Of a stretch of DNA of 64,000 bases, positions 5,512 through 11,486 are shown piece after piece. The stretch comes from JBCAXA01 sp038749025. GTDB lineage: Bacteria; Pseudomonadota; Gammaproteobacteria; Steroidobacterales; Woeseiaceae. Below the pieces are notes generated by a model that was given only the letters and a program-made list of their open reading frames with translations, ran no database searches and was not told where the DNA came from. Each line of letters starts with the position of its first letter. Position 1 is the first letter of the stretch. The position numbers and the translations under genes are program-made. The stretch is taken from the NCBI GenBank assembly GCA_038749025.1, contig JBCDIL010000001.1:1-64000 (forward strand), in the 5' to 3' direction.

Positions 5512-5514
5512 GTT

Positions 5515-5591
5515 AGTCCGATAGCTCAGTTGGCAAGAGCGCCGCTCTTACAAAGCGGAGGCCGTCGGTTCAACTCCGACTCGGACGACCA
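5515..5591 (+). tRNA. tRNA-Val(TAC)
   Basis: D arm GCTC/GAGC, anticodon loop CTTACAA between CCGCT and AGCGG, T arm GTCGG/CCGAC with loop TTCAACT, A73, encoded CCA. The acceptor AGTCCGA/TCGGACG has an A1-G72 mismatch where bacterial valine tRNAs have G1-C72. Confidence 0.82.
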
Positions 5592-5597
5592 GTTACT

Positions 5598-5674
5598 ACG
5601 GCTGTAGCTCAGCGGATAAGAGCGCGACTCTGCGAAGGTCGAGGTCACAGGTTCAATTCCTGTCAGCTGTACCA
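5598..5674 (+). tRNA. tRNA-Arg(GCG)
   Basis: Acceptor ACGGCTG/CAGCTGT, D arm GCTC/GAGC, anticodon loop CTGCGAA between CGACT and GGTCG, T loop TTCAATT, A73, encoded CCA. Bacteria usually read CGC with an ACG anticodon (A34 edited to inosine), so a GCG anticodon is unusual here. Confidence 0.85.
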
Positions 5675-5681
5675 ACTCTAT

Positions 5682-5755
5682 TCGGCGTTCGTCCAACGGC
5701 AGGACGCGAGACTTTGACTCTCGAGATCGTGGTTCGAATCCACGGCGCCGAGCCA
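5682..5755 (+). tRNA. tRNA-Gln(TTG)
   Basis: Acceptor TCGGCGT/GCGCCGA, D arm GTCC/GGAC, anticodon loop CTTTGAC between CGAGA and TCTCG, four-base variable loop, T loop TTCGAAT, G73 as in glutamine tRNAs, encoded CCA. Confidence 0.9.
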
Positions 5756-5762
5756 GCTCCGA

Positions 5763-5836
5763 TGGTCAGTCGTCTAAGGGTAAGACCGCGGCTTCCAAAC
5801 CCGCTTATCGGCGTTCGAATCGTCGCTGGCCAGCCA
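5763..5836 (+). tRNA. tRNA-Trp(CCA)
   Basis: Acceptor TGGTCAG/CTGGCCA, D arm GTCT/AGAC, anticodon stem GCGGC/CCCGC with a C-C mismatch at 31-39, loop TTCCAAA giving CCA, T loop TTCGAAT, G73 as expected for tryptophan, encoded CCA. Shifting the loop by one base would give TCC (Gly), but the stem then has two mismatches. Confidence 0.75.
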
Positions 5837-5839
5837 AAC

Positions 5840-5913
5840 CATGCCGTGGCCGAAGGGTTAGGCACGAGACTGCAACTCTCGCTATCTCGGTTCGAGTCCG
5901 AGCGGCATGTCCA
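5840..5913 (+). tRNA. tRNA-Cys(GCA)
   Basis: Acceptor CATGCCG/CGGCATG is perfect. Anticodon loop CTGCAAC between CGAGA and TCTCG, T loop TTCGAGT, T73 (the cysteine identity base), encoded CCA. Confidence 0.92.
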
Positions 5914-5917
5914 AGAC

Positions 5918-6086
5918 GCCCCAGTAGCTCAGTCTGGTCAAGAGCAGCCGTAAGAATGCGCAATACCTCAGCTCATCGGCTTGATTCTTGCGTTGATTGC
6001 AACCTCATCGAGCGGAGCCGCACTTCGGCGTATCGGTTTCGCTAACCGTCCCGAGCGGCTCGGTTCGAGTCCGGCCTGGGGGACCG
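5918..6086 (+). pseudogene. Interrupted tRNA (about 90-nt insertion after the D arm)
   Basis: The 5' part has an acceptor strand CCCCAG (5919-5924), TA and a D arm GCTC/GAGC. The matching 3' part has a T loop TTCGAGT (6064-6070) and acceptor strand CTGGGG (6076-6081), then ACCG rather than ACCA. Between D arm and T arm are 112 nt instead of about 22. The insert contains AAGAAT/ATTCTT and GTTG/CAAC pairings and an anticodon-like hairpin CGGTT-TCGCT-AACCG near 6036-6050. It may be an intron-like insertion, a fusion of two tRNA fragments, or a decayed gene; it lacks CCA, unlike all its neighbours. Confidence 0.5.
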
Positions 6087-6094
6087 AACAGCAA

Positions 6095-6173
6095 GGCCGT
6101 CTGAAGGGAATTTGGCATACCTACCTGTCTTAGAAACAGGTGCTTCTCGGTTCGACTCCGAGGGCGGCTACCA
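6095..6173 (+). tRNA. tRNA-Leu(TAG) with short variable loop
   Basis: Acceptor GGCCGTC/GGCGGCT, a leucine-like D arm (GGGAATTTGGCATACC), anticodon loop CTTAGAA between CCTGT and ACAGG, variable loop of only five bases (TGCTT), T arm CTCGG/CCGAG with loop TTCGACT, A73, encoded CCA. Bacterial tRNA-Leu normally has a long variable stem. Confidence 0.82.
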
Positions 6174-6178
6174 ACACC

Positions 6179-6256
6179 GCGGATCTGAAGGGAATAGGCA
6201 TACCTCGATGGCTTAAAACCATTGGTTTCCCGGTTCGAAGCCGGGGGTCCGCACCA
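6179..6256 (+). tRNA. tRNA-Leu(TAA) with short variable loop
   Basis: Acceptor GCGGATC/GGTCCGC, the same leucine-like D arm, anticodon loop CTTAAAA between GATGG and CCATT, five-base variable loop (GGTTT), T arm CCCGG/CCGGG with loop TTCGAAG, A73, encoded CCA. Confidence 0.8.
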
Positions 6257-6257
6257 C

Positions 6258-6335
6258 GCGCAGCTGATGGGAATCGGTATACCTGAGTGGCTCAAACCCA
6301 CTTGCTTCCGCGTTCGAACCGCGGGCTGCGCACCA
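6258..6335 (+). tRNA. tRNA-Leu(CAA) with short variable loop
   Basis: Acceptor GCGCAGC/GCTGCGC, leucine-like D arm, anticodon loop CTCAAAC between AGTGG and CCACT, five-base variable loop (TGCTT), T arm CCGCG/CGCGG with loop TTCGAAC, A73, encoded CCA. Its CCA end is the first part of the right arm of the bracketing repeat. Confidence 0.82.
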
Positions 6336-6356
6336 ACACCTACACAATCCGTATTG
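6333..6356 (+). repeat. Right arm of inverted repeat bracketing the tRNA array
   Basis: CTACACAATCCGTATTG (6340-6356) is the exact reverse complement of 3010-3026. CCAAC (6333-6337), which starts at the CCA of the last tRNA, pairs with GTTGG (3029-3033). I see no duplicated target site outside the two arms. Confidence 0.8.
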
Positions 6357-6374
6357 AGGCTGAGAGAAACCCTA

Positions 6375-6941
6375 ATGACTGCACGAATCTTAAAGTTGGA
6401 TGTCGGCGGACGGCCGATTGCGTGGATTACACCGGAGGACGGCGCACTGTTGTACTGCCGGGAACAAGTCGCTTGGGAAGCGGGCAACGAAGAGGTCGTG
6501 CTGCGCGGTGGTTACTCGCGAAAGACCGGCCTTCGGTCGGTGCTGCGCGTGAATTCGATCATCGCCACAACGTCGGTCGACAAGGGCGCAGACAACTGGG
6601 CCGGCACGCCGGCGTTGACGAATACGCGCTTGTTCCGTCGAGATGATTACCTGTGCTTGTACTGCGGCGAGGAGCTACCGGCTCGACAACTGACGCGCGA
6701 TCACGTCGTGCCGCTGTCGGCGGGCGGTGAAGACCGCTGGGAAAATGTGGTGTCGGCGTGTCGCCCGTGCAATCACCGCAAAGACAATCACTCGCTGGAT
6801 ACGATTGGCATGCGCCTGTTAGCGGTCCCTTATGCACCGAATCGTGCGGAGGGACTCATATTGGAGAACCGGCGCATTCTTGCCGATCAGATGGCGTTTC
6901 TGCGCTCGCGCGTCGGCTCGGGAAGCCGGCTACGGGCGTGA
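6375..6941 (+). CDS. Stand-alone HNH endonuclease
   Basis: A 188-aa cytoplasmic nuclease of the COG1403/McrA-like HNH type. N-terminal domain RILKLDVGGRPIAWITPEDGA, then the zinc and HNH core: C94/C97 (CLYC), D109-H110 (RDHVVP), N124 (ENVVSAC), C129/C132 and N133-H134. The tail ILADQMAFL is typical of a widespread housekeeping-like HNH family whose cellular role is unclear. ATG 6375 has a weak GAGAG site. It begins 18 nt after the right repeat arm and on the same strand, so it could share the array transcript. Whether it acts on DNA or on the array RNA is unknown. Confidence 0.88.
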   Translation: MTARILKLDVGGRPIAWITPEDGALLYCREQVAWEAGNEEVVLRGGYSRKTGLRSVLRVNSIIATTSVDKGADNWAGTPALTNTRLFRRDDYLCLYCGEELPARQLTRDHVVPLSAGGEDRWENVVSACRPCNHRKDNHSLDTIGMRLLAVPYAPNRAEGLILENRRILADQMAFLRSRVGSGSRLRA

Positions 6942-6950
6942 CACCAACAT

Positions 6951-6980
6951 CAAGGGCACCGATTGAGGTGCCCTTATTCA
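6951..6980 (+). terminator. Intrinsic terminator after the HNH gene
   Basis: GGGCACC (6954-6960), a 6-nt loop and GGTGCCC (6967-6973) followed by TTATT. It closes the array-HNH unit and faces the convergent gene ending at 7037. Confidence 0.8.
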
Positions 6981-7036
6981 TAGCGATAATGAGTGAGGGC
7001 GCTTCTTTTGGCAGATCGCCAACGTTCATTACTAAC

Positions 7037-7474
7037 CTACACCGGATCAACAAACCCGATCCGTGATTCTGAGCTAAGCACCGCATACAAGTCTCGCTCA
7101 AGCTTCTCTTCCCCGTCTGCGGTGTGGATTCTCTTGAACAGATTTTTGAAAAACGGAACCTCGACGAAGACCGTGCAGCACCACGTCACCGCCATAGGTG
7201 ATGGCACCGGATCGTCTTGGTTCGAGTTTTCGTAGTCGACGTGGCTCACGCAAGCAACCCCAAGCGAGTAAGGACTTCTCTGACAAAGGACTAGCCAACC
7301 GAAGTCTTCGGGAATCACCTCTTCGACATCGTAACCAAGTTGCGTGAGTTTTTGCCGTAGCCAGTTGGATAGTTGCCTCCCGTACATCCGAGGGTTTGTT
7401 TCCTTATCCTCCCCGTCTTCAATCAGAAATAGATCGGAATTAAAGCTATAGCTTGCCGGCTCCGTTCTTGCCAT
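7037..7474 (-). CDS. Conserved hypothetical protein
   Basis: A 145-aa soluble protein without signal or membrane segment. The pattern YGRQLSNWLRQKLTQLGYDVEEVIPEDFGWLVLCQRSPYSLGVAC resembles a recurrent proteobacterial hypothetical family with alternating helix and strand and a conserved IPEDWGW-like motif. I know of no assigned function. The ATG at 7474 has GATC-rich sequence before it and a weak ribosome site. It sits alone between the HNH terminator and an exported-protein group on the same strand. Confidence 0.7.
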   Translation of the reverse strand: MARTEPASYSFNSDLFLIEDGEDKETNPRMYGRQLSNWLRQKLTQLGYDVEEVIPEDFGWLVLCQRSPYSLGVACVSHVDYENSNQDDPVPSPMAVTWCCTVFVEVPFFKNLFKRIHTADGEEKLERDLYAVLSSESRIGFVDPV

Positions 7475-7512
7475 TGCTAAAGATCCTCTATTGGCTCACC
7501 GAGATCGCCTGC

Positions 7513-8190
7513 TCAGCAGTCAATGCCGCACTGGCCCTCATAAAAACTCGCGAATAGGTAGCGCGTTCCCGTCAACGTGACGGATGGCCGTTGCCACGAG
7601 TTCAAGCACCGGCCGACGACGTTCCGCTGCGCATAGCCTTGTGTCAGCCACAGTCTGTCGCGACCACCATCGGCAAATTGCACATCGATCAGCGCATATC
7701 GCCAAGCAGTTCGGCGTGCCGGATCGTGCAGCGCTACAACACACCCTACCGGACCTTCCGTCGGACTCACGACCCTATGGTAGATGGCCAGCCCAAGCAC
7801 AATCGGAACCATGATGGCCATTCGGTATGGCACCTTGGTTGATACGAATGGGAAGGCCTCGTTTCGAAAAACCCCGAGCCACCAAAAAGCAGCCGCACCT
7901 GATACGCCTAGAAACAGGAATAACGCCGTATTCGAGGGCCCTGCAAACGCCGTATGGCCGGGATTACCAACACTAAAATAGACGTACGCCGCGGTTAGCG
8001 AACACGCCGCCCCAGCAATGACGGCGTGCCACCAGTCCAGCTTTTGTAGGTGTCGTAGTAAGAGCAACAAAGGAAGAGCCGTCACGGCAGTGATCACCAG
8101 CAGTATTGGCGCGGCAATACCGGCGTACGGTCCGAAGTACATGGCAATGATCAGCGGAACAACAAACATTACTCCTATCGCTCGTGCCAT
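7513..8190 (-). CDS. Membrane protein, four predicted helices
   Basis: A 225-aa inner-membrane protein of unknown role. Helices appear at about 1-20 (MARAIGVMFVVPLIIAMYFG), 24-45 (IAAPILLVITAVTALPLLLLL), 55-75 and 88-107, with another hydrophobic stretch at 127-142. The C-terminal 80 residues are a polar domain ending in YEGQCGIDC. The frame is open upstream to 8319, but the ATG at 8190 starts the first helix and has GAGGAC about 10 nt before it. It may share a transcript with the pilin-domain gene upstream (67 bp gap). Confidence 0.6.
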   Translation of the reverse strand: MARAIGVMFVVPLIIAMYFGPYAGIAAPILLVITAVTALPLLLLLRHLQKLDWWHAVIAGAACSLTAAYVYFSVGNPGHTAFAGPSNTALFLFLGVSGAAAFWWLGVFRNEAFPFVSTKVPYRMAIMVPIVLGLAIYHRVVSPTEGPVGCVVALHDPARRTAWRYALIDVQFADGGRDRLWLTQGYAQRNVVGRCLNSWQRPSVTLTGTRYLFASFYEGQCGIDC

Positions 8191-8257
8191 TTGTCGTACT
8201 GTCCTCGGCTGAATTGTCAGTGTGACTTTCTGTCGCTGCGCGTGTTTACCAACCGTA

Positions 8258-8782
8258 CTACCGACAGTCCTTCGGCAGCGCGTAGTCGGGCACCGTGGTT
8301 TTCTTTGCGGCCGTGGCACCGCCGTTCAACGTTGCACGAAGCCGAAACAGCGTGGCCGGAATCAACCTCCCGCAAACCCAACGGATAGAGTGGTCAGGCG
8401 TCCAGAATGGTTGCAGGCCGATCGTCTTTCCTTGCAAGTCTTCGCTTGCGTCATTGCCAAATAAAACGACGACCACGCCATCAACGACATCAACAGACGT
8501 TACATAGCGACCGTTCATGTCGGTAGGTTCAGTGGTCATGCCCACTTGGGTACGGTTCAACGGAACGTACCCGGAGGTAAGTATGACCTCCGCAACCGCT
8601 GCTTGCGCCGCGATGCCCACTTTCAGCCCTGCCGCAACCTGCTCTACTAAGTGCTCGTCGTAATCGATTCCCGTCAGCGTCTGTTCCGAGTCAACCGCCT
8701 CTTGAGCGATTGTGCGTGCGGGCGCTGCGACGAGAATCAACCCCAGCAAAGTAATGAATCGGCGATATGTGATGCTCATCAT
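8258..8782 (-). CDS. Exported protein with a type IV pilin globular domain
   Basis: A 174-aa protein. Residues 1-26 are a Sec signal peptide (FITLLGLILVAAPARTIAQ) in place of the prepilin leader and long hydrophobic helix. The rest follows the head domain of PilA-type pilins: EQVAAGLKVGIAAQAAVAEV, GRYVTSVDVVDGVVVVLFG, LQGKTIGLQPF, IRWVCG and a final LPKDCR, where the two cysteines (WVC and DC) match the pilin disulphide pair. It would be a soluble periplasmic or secreted pilin head, not an assembling pilin. ATG overlaps the stop of the upstream gene (ATGATG), so they are translationally coupled. Confidence 0.7.
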   Translation of the reverse strand: MMSITYRRFITLLGLILVAAPARTIAQEAVDSEQTLTGIDYDEHLVEQVAAGLKVGIAAQAAVAEVILTSGYVPLNRTQVGMTTEPTDMNGRYVTSVDVVDGVVVVLFGNDASEDLQGKTIGLQPFWTPDHSIRWVCGRLIPATLFRLRATLNGGATAAKKTTVPDYALPKDCR

Positions 8783-9705
8783 TTACTCAAGGCCGTTCGA
8801 AGCTCTGGGTAACTAAACTCGATCTCTATAACTAAGCGCTCTCCACCAAATTCGAAGGGGCGCTCATACCGTATGACGTTATCGTCGAGACTCGGGTATC
8901 CGTCCCATGAACAACGAACTAATCCCTTTTGGTCGGGGGGAGGTGCACCGTGACACGACTTTCCGGTTGGCCTGATTCCATTCTGGTGATAATTGAGAAG
9001 CGATCCATAACGAGGGCCGTCTTGGCTTGGATCTTGAAGAGAAACGTAGAGAATGGTCGGGTCCGTGGCGAAACGAGACTCTAAGCTTGCCACGCTCCGT
9101 GCTCTTGCAGCGGAATCAGTAATGCTGTGTAGCGCTATTGCCTCGTCCAGTAAGGCACCGTATTTTTCTTCAACAGCCGCTGTCGTCACTGCTGCAGCGA
9201 TCCGTCGATACCTTGAATTCGCGAGCACGCGCTCGTACTTATTCATCACATCGGGCGACGCTTTCATCTTGCGAGCCATCGCGTACATCGCCGCGCTTTC
9301 TGCAAACATCATTGCGTCTTCGAAACAAAATCCGTAGCCACTCGCTAGTTCTTTGTCCATTGTTGACACGTCGGTACGGCCAGTAATGTAGGGCTCGACT
9401 TGCTCCAACAGCTCGGCATCGCATTTCATGGAAACACTATTGATTACGACGCCGGACGATTTCTCCCAAGTAACCGCTGAGCTGAACATACCGCGAAGCT
9501 CGGCCAACGCGACAGCCAGCGATTCGGCATCGAGCGAATGTGCGAGCGGTTCCTCGAATCCACCGACGAGCTCATCGACGATCCTATCGGTTCTACTCTG
9601 CCACTCTTGCTCCCAGATCTTCAGAAGCGCTGGTGACGGCTCAGCGAGCGCTACGGCAGGCATGACTAAGAGAACCAATCCAAGCATCATCATTGATCGT
9701 GTCAT
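8779..9705 (-). CDS. Exported hypothetical protein
   Basis: A 308-aa protein with a Sec signal (MLGLVLLVMPAVALAE). The mature part is helical at first (EQEWQSRTDRIVDELVGGF, LDAESLAVALAELRGMF), with a DUF2059-like feel but no certain match, and its C-terminal third (from DPTILYVSLQ) is strand-rich with a cysteine pair (SCHG, VRCSWDGYPS) that again resembles the end of a pilin head (YPSLDDNVIRYERPFEFGGERLVIEIEF). No catalytic motif was seen. It precedes the pilin-domain gene with an overlapping stop/start, so the two products probably work together. Confidence 0.65.
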   Translation of the reverse strand: MTRSMMMLGLVLLVMPAVALAEPSPALLKIWEQEWQSRTDRIVDELVGGFEEPLAHSLDAESLAVALAELRGMFSSAVTWEKSSGVVINSVSMKCDAELLEQVEPYITGRTDVSTMDKELASGYGFCFEDAMMFAESAAMYAMARKMKASPDVMNKYERVLANSRYRRIAAAVTTAAVEEKYGALLDEAIALHSITDSAARARSVASLESRFATDPTILYVSLQDPSQDGPRYGSLLNYHQNGIRPTGKSCHGAPPPDQKGLVRCSWDGYPSLDDNVIRYERPFEFGGERLVIEIEFSYPELRTALSK

Positions 9706-9821
9706 CGCTACTCCACCTAGCTATAGAAACTCGCGTGTCCTTCGCGACAGTCGACTGTTTAACGTAAACGGCAATTAAGCAGCGCCCAAGCCGCAGTGTT
9801 CTCTCTGTTAAGTCGAAGAAG

Positions 9822-10091
9822 TTAACGCGACTGAATGTCAAGCTCTATCAGATCTATAGCCTGCTGAGCGGCCTTGTTCTGATCACCAAGCGTTGTCGGT
9901 AACGATACGATGGCACCGATCCACTCGGTCAAATGCCGCTGTGGGCCTGGGCTATCTGCAACCGCTCCGATCATAGTCTTTGCGTCGCTCTGCGCGACAC
10001 CCTCGGGACAATCCAAGTTGTACGCTTCGATGCCATCAACCAACGACCAACAGTGTTCCAATAGTATTCTTGGGCCTCGATGCTCACTCAT
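9822..10091 (-). CDS. Small hypothetical protein (89 aa)
   Basis: An 89-aa ORF without signal peptide, membrane segment or known motif. It has an alpha-helical look (ILLEHCWSLVDGIEAYNL, KAAQQAIDLIELDIQ). No ribosome site precedes the ATG at 10091, so it is less certain than its neighbours, but codon use resembles them and no larger ORF competes. It lies between two exported-protein genes on the same strand. Confidence 0.45.
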   Translation of the reverse strand: MSEHRGPRILLEHCWSLVDGIEAYNLDCPEGVAQSDAKTMIGAVADSPGPQRHLTEWIGAIVSLPTTLGDQNKAAQQAIDLIELDIQSR

Positions 10092-10139
10092 TGGCGAACC
10101 AGATGCTCATGGTCACCAACGAAGAAGTGGCACTCGTTA

Positions 10140-10697
10140 TCAATCCGATGCGGCGCTCAAAGCGCTCTGGATAGCCGCGTCAATTTGACGAGCCTCATAC
10201 TCGGTCTGGCCTCGGTCGCCTACCCAGTCGTCTGACAAGAGCAGTAAAAGAGCTGCCCAACCCCAGACCGATGTTACGGACCCGCGTGTGTCGACAATAA
10301 CTGGTTCGGTGAGGTCCCCGCCACTTAGTTCAAAGCGAAAGCCATGACTGAAGCATCCCACATGGGGAAAAACACCAAGCGTCAACATTGTTAGAAGAGG
10401 TTCGCCGAAACACTTACCATTGTATGGCAGTAAAGTAGCCACTAGGTCGGTCGATCCTGGACGAGGTTCATCGACGATCGTCAGGTCATTCACGTTTTCC
10501 AGCGCAATCATGAAACCTGTTTCCTGATACGTTTCCGAGGGGGTATCGAGTTTTACAGTCACCGATACGGGTCGACGGCCATCCGTATCAGCACGCGGAG
10601 GAACCTGCATGCGGTACGCCGAGCACGCTGACAGAAAATTGACTGAAAAAATTAACAACAACAGAAGGTAAATCGTTTCTGATTGTCTGTGCTGCAT
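10140..10697 (-). CDS. Lipoprotein of unknown function
   Basis: A 185-aa lipoprotein: signal helix IYLLLLLIFSVNFLSAC ends in the lipobox LSAC at about residue 25. The mature part has a strand-rich domain (VSVTVKLDTPSETYQETGFMIALENV, LVATLLPYNGKCFGEPLLTMLTLGVFPHVGCFSHGF) and a C-terminal hydrophobic WGWAALLLLL. The start is probably ATG 10697; the frame opens further to 10754. It may sit in the outer membrane. I recognise no family. Confidence 0.6.
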   Translation of the reverse strand: MQHRQSETIYLLLLLIFSVNFLSACSAYRMQVPPRADTDGRRPVSVTVKLDTPSETYQETGFMIALENVNDLTIVDEPRPGSTDLVATLLPYNGKCFGEPLLTMLTLGVFPHVGCFSHGFRFELSGGDLTEPVIVDTRGSVTSVWGWAALLLLLSDDWVGDRGQTEYEARQIDAAIQSALSAASD

Positions 10698-10767
10698 CGA
10701 TGAGCCCGAGTTAATGCGTTTTGAAGAATCAACTAGTCTGTGAAATCGAAACATGCGAACGCGCCTA

Positions 10768-11346
10768 TCAATTTTCAGTCACCCACCGAAATCGGAATGG
10801 GCCTACTTCGTTCAAGCCGGTCGCTAACTCTCGAAACTCGGCGGTTTCGGCCATCTTTTCTTCGGCTTTGATCAATCGGCCGTTTTCCCCAATCGTACAT
10901 CGAACAGTCTTTTCGCCGGCGGGGAACGTACGGAATTGGGGCCATGGCCCGAGACGCTCGAGAACGTCGATGTACGCATAGTACTCGTCCTTTTCAAGTA
11001 TGCGATTCGGTACGTTGTCTTGGTCGAATACCTCTCTACTGGCCGTGACTAAAGCTTCTTCAGAGTGGCCAACTCGCGTTATCTGCTCAAGGTAAAACTC
11101 TAGAGATTTAAGAATTTGGTCGCGAGTCACCTGAATATTCGGAAATTCGATAGTTTCGAAAGTAGGGTTGATTGTGCAGTTGTTATCTAGCCTAAACTCG
11201 ATGACCAGACTCCCAAAGTCTTCGCCGAAGTCGAGCCAGGCCTTAGGCCAAAGCCCAACCTGATCTATCTCTGACGCACACGCGCCGCAGACAGACAGAC
11301 AAAGTAGGAGCAGTAAGGACTTGTTAAAACGATGCCGCAATCGCAT
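10768..11346 (-). CDS. Lipoprotein of unknown function
   Basis: A 192-aa lipoprotein with signal KSLLLLLCLSVCGAC (lipobox CGAC). The mature domain, about 165 residues, alternates strands and helices (SLVIEFRLDNNCTINPTFETIEF, LKSLEFYLEQITRV) and ends VGPFRFRWVTEN. The ATG at 11346 has AGGAG immediately upstream and GGAG 12 nt upstream. The same-strand neighbour at 10697 is also a lipoprotein. No known function. Confidence 0.6.
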   Translation of the reverse strand: MRLRHRFNKSLLLLLCLSVCGACASEIDQVGLWPKAWLDFGEDFGSLVIEFRLDNNCTINPTFETIEFPNIQVTRDQILKSLEFYLEQITRVGHSEEALVTASREVFDQDNVPNRILEKDEYYAYIDVLERLGPWPQFRTFPAGEKTVRCTIGENGRLIKAEEKMAETAEFRELATGLNEVGPFRFRWVTEN

Positions 11347-11486
11347 GCTCCTACGATCTCCACGGAGAATTCCTAGACCGTAGTATTGCACGCGGCAGTG
11401 GCACTATTGCTACGCCTCATGACACATTTTCGCCACAATTGGACGCTGGAATAGACGCTCACCTATTCGCACCGAGAACCCACGTT

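Noticed and set aside
3010..6356. Bracketing repeats as classic insertion-sequence ends
   Set aside because: No transposase and no target duplication is visible; kept only as one option beside a processing stalk.
11439..11486. Longer N-terminus for the beta-lactamase
   Set aside because: The extra 16 residues precede a normal signal peptide and lack a ribosome site.
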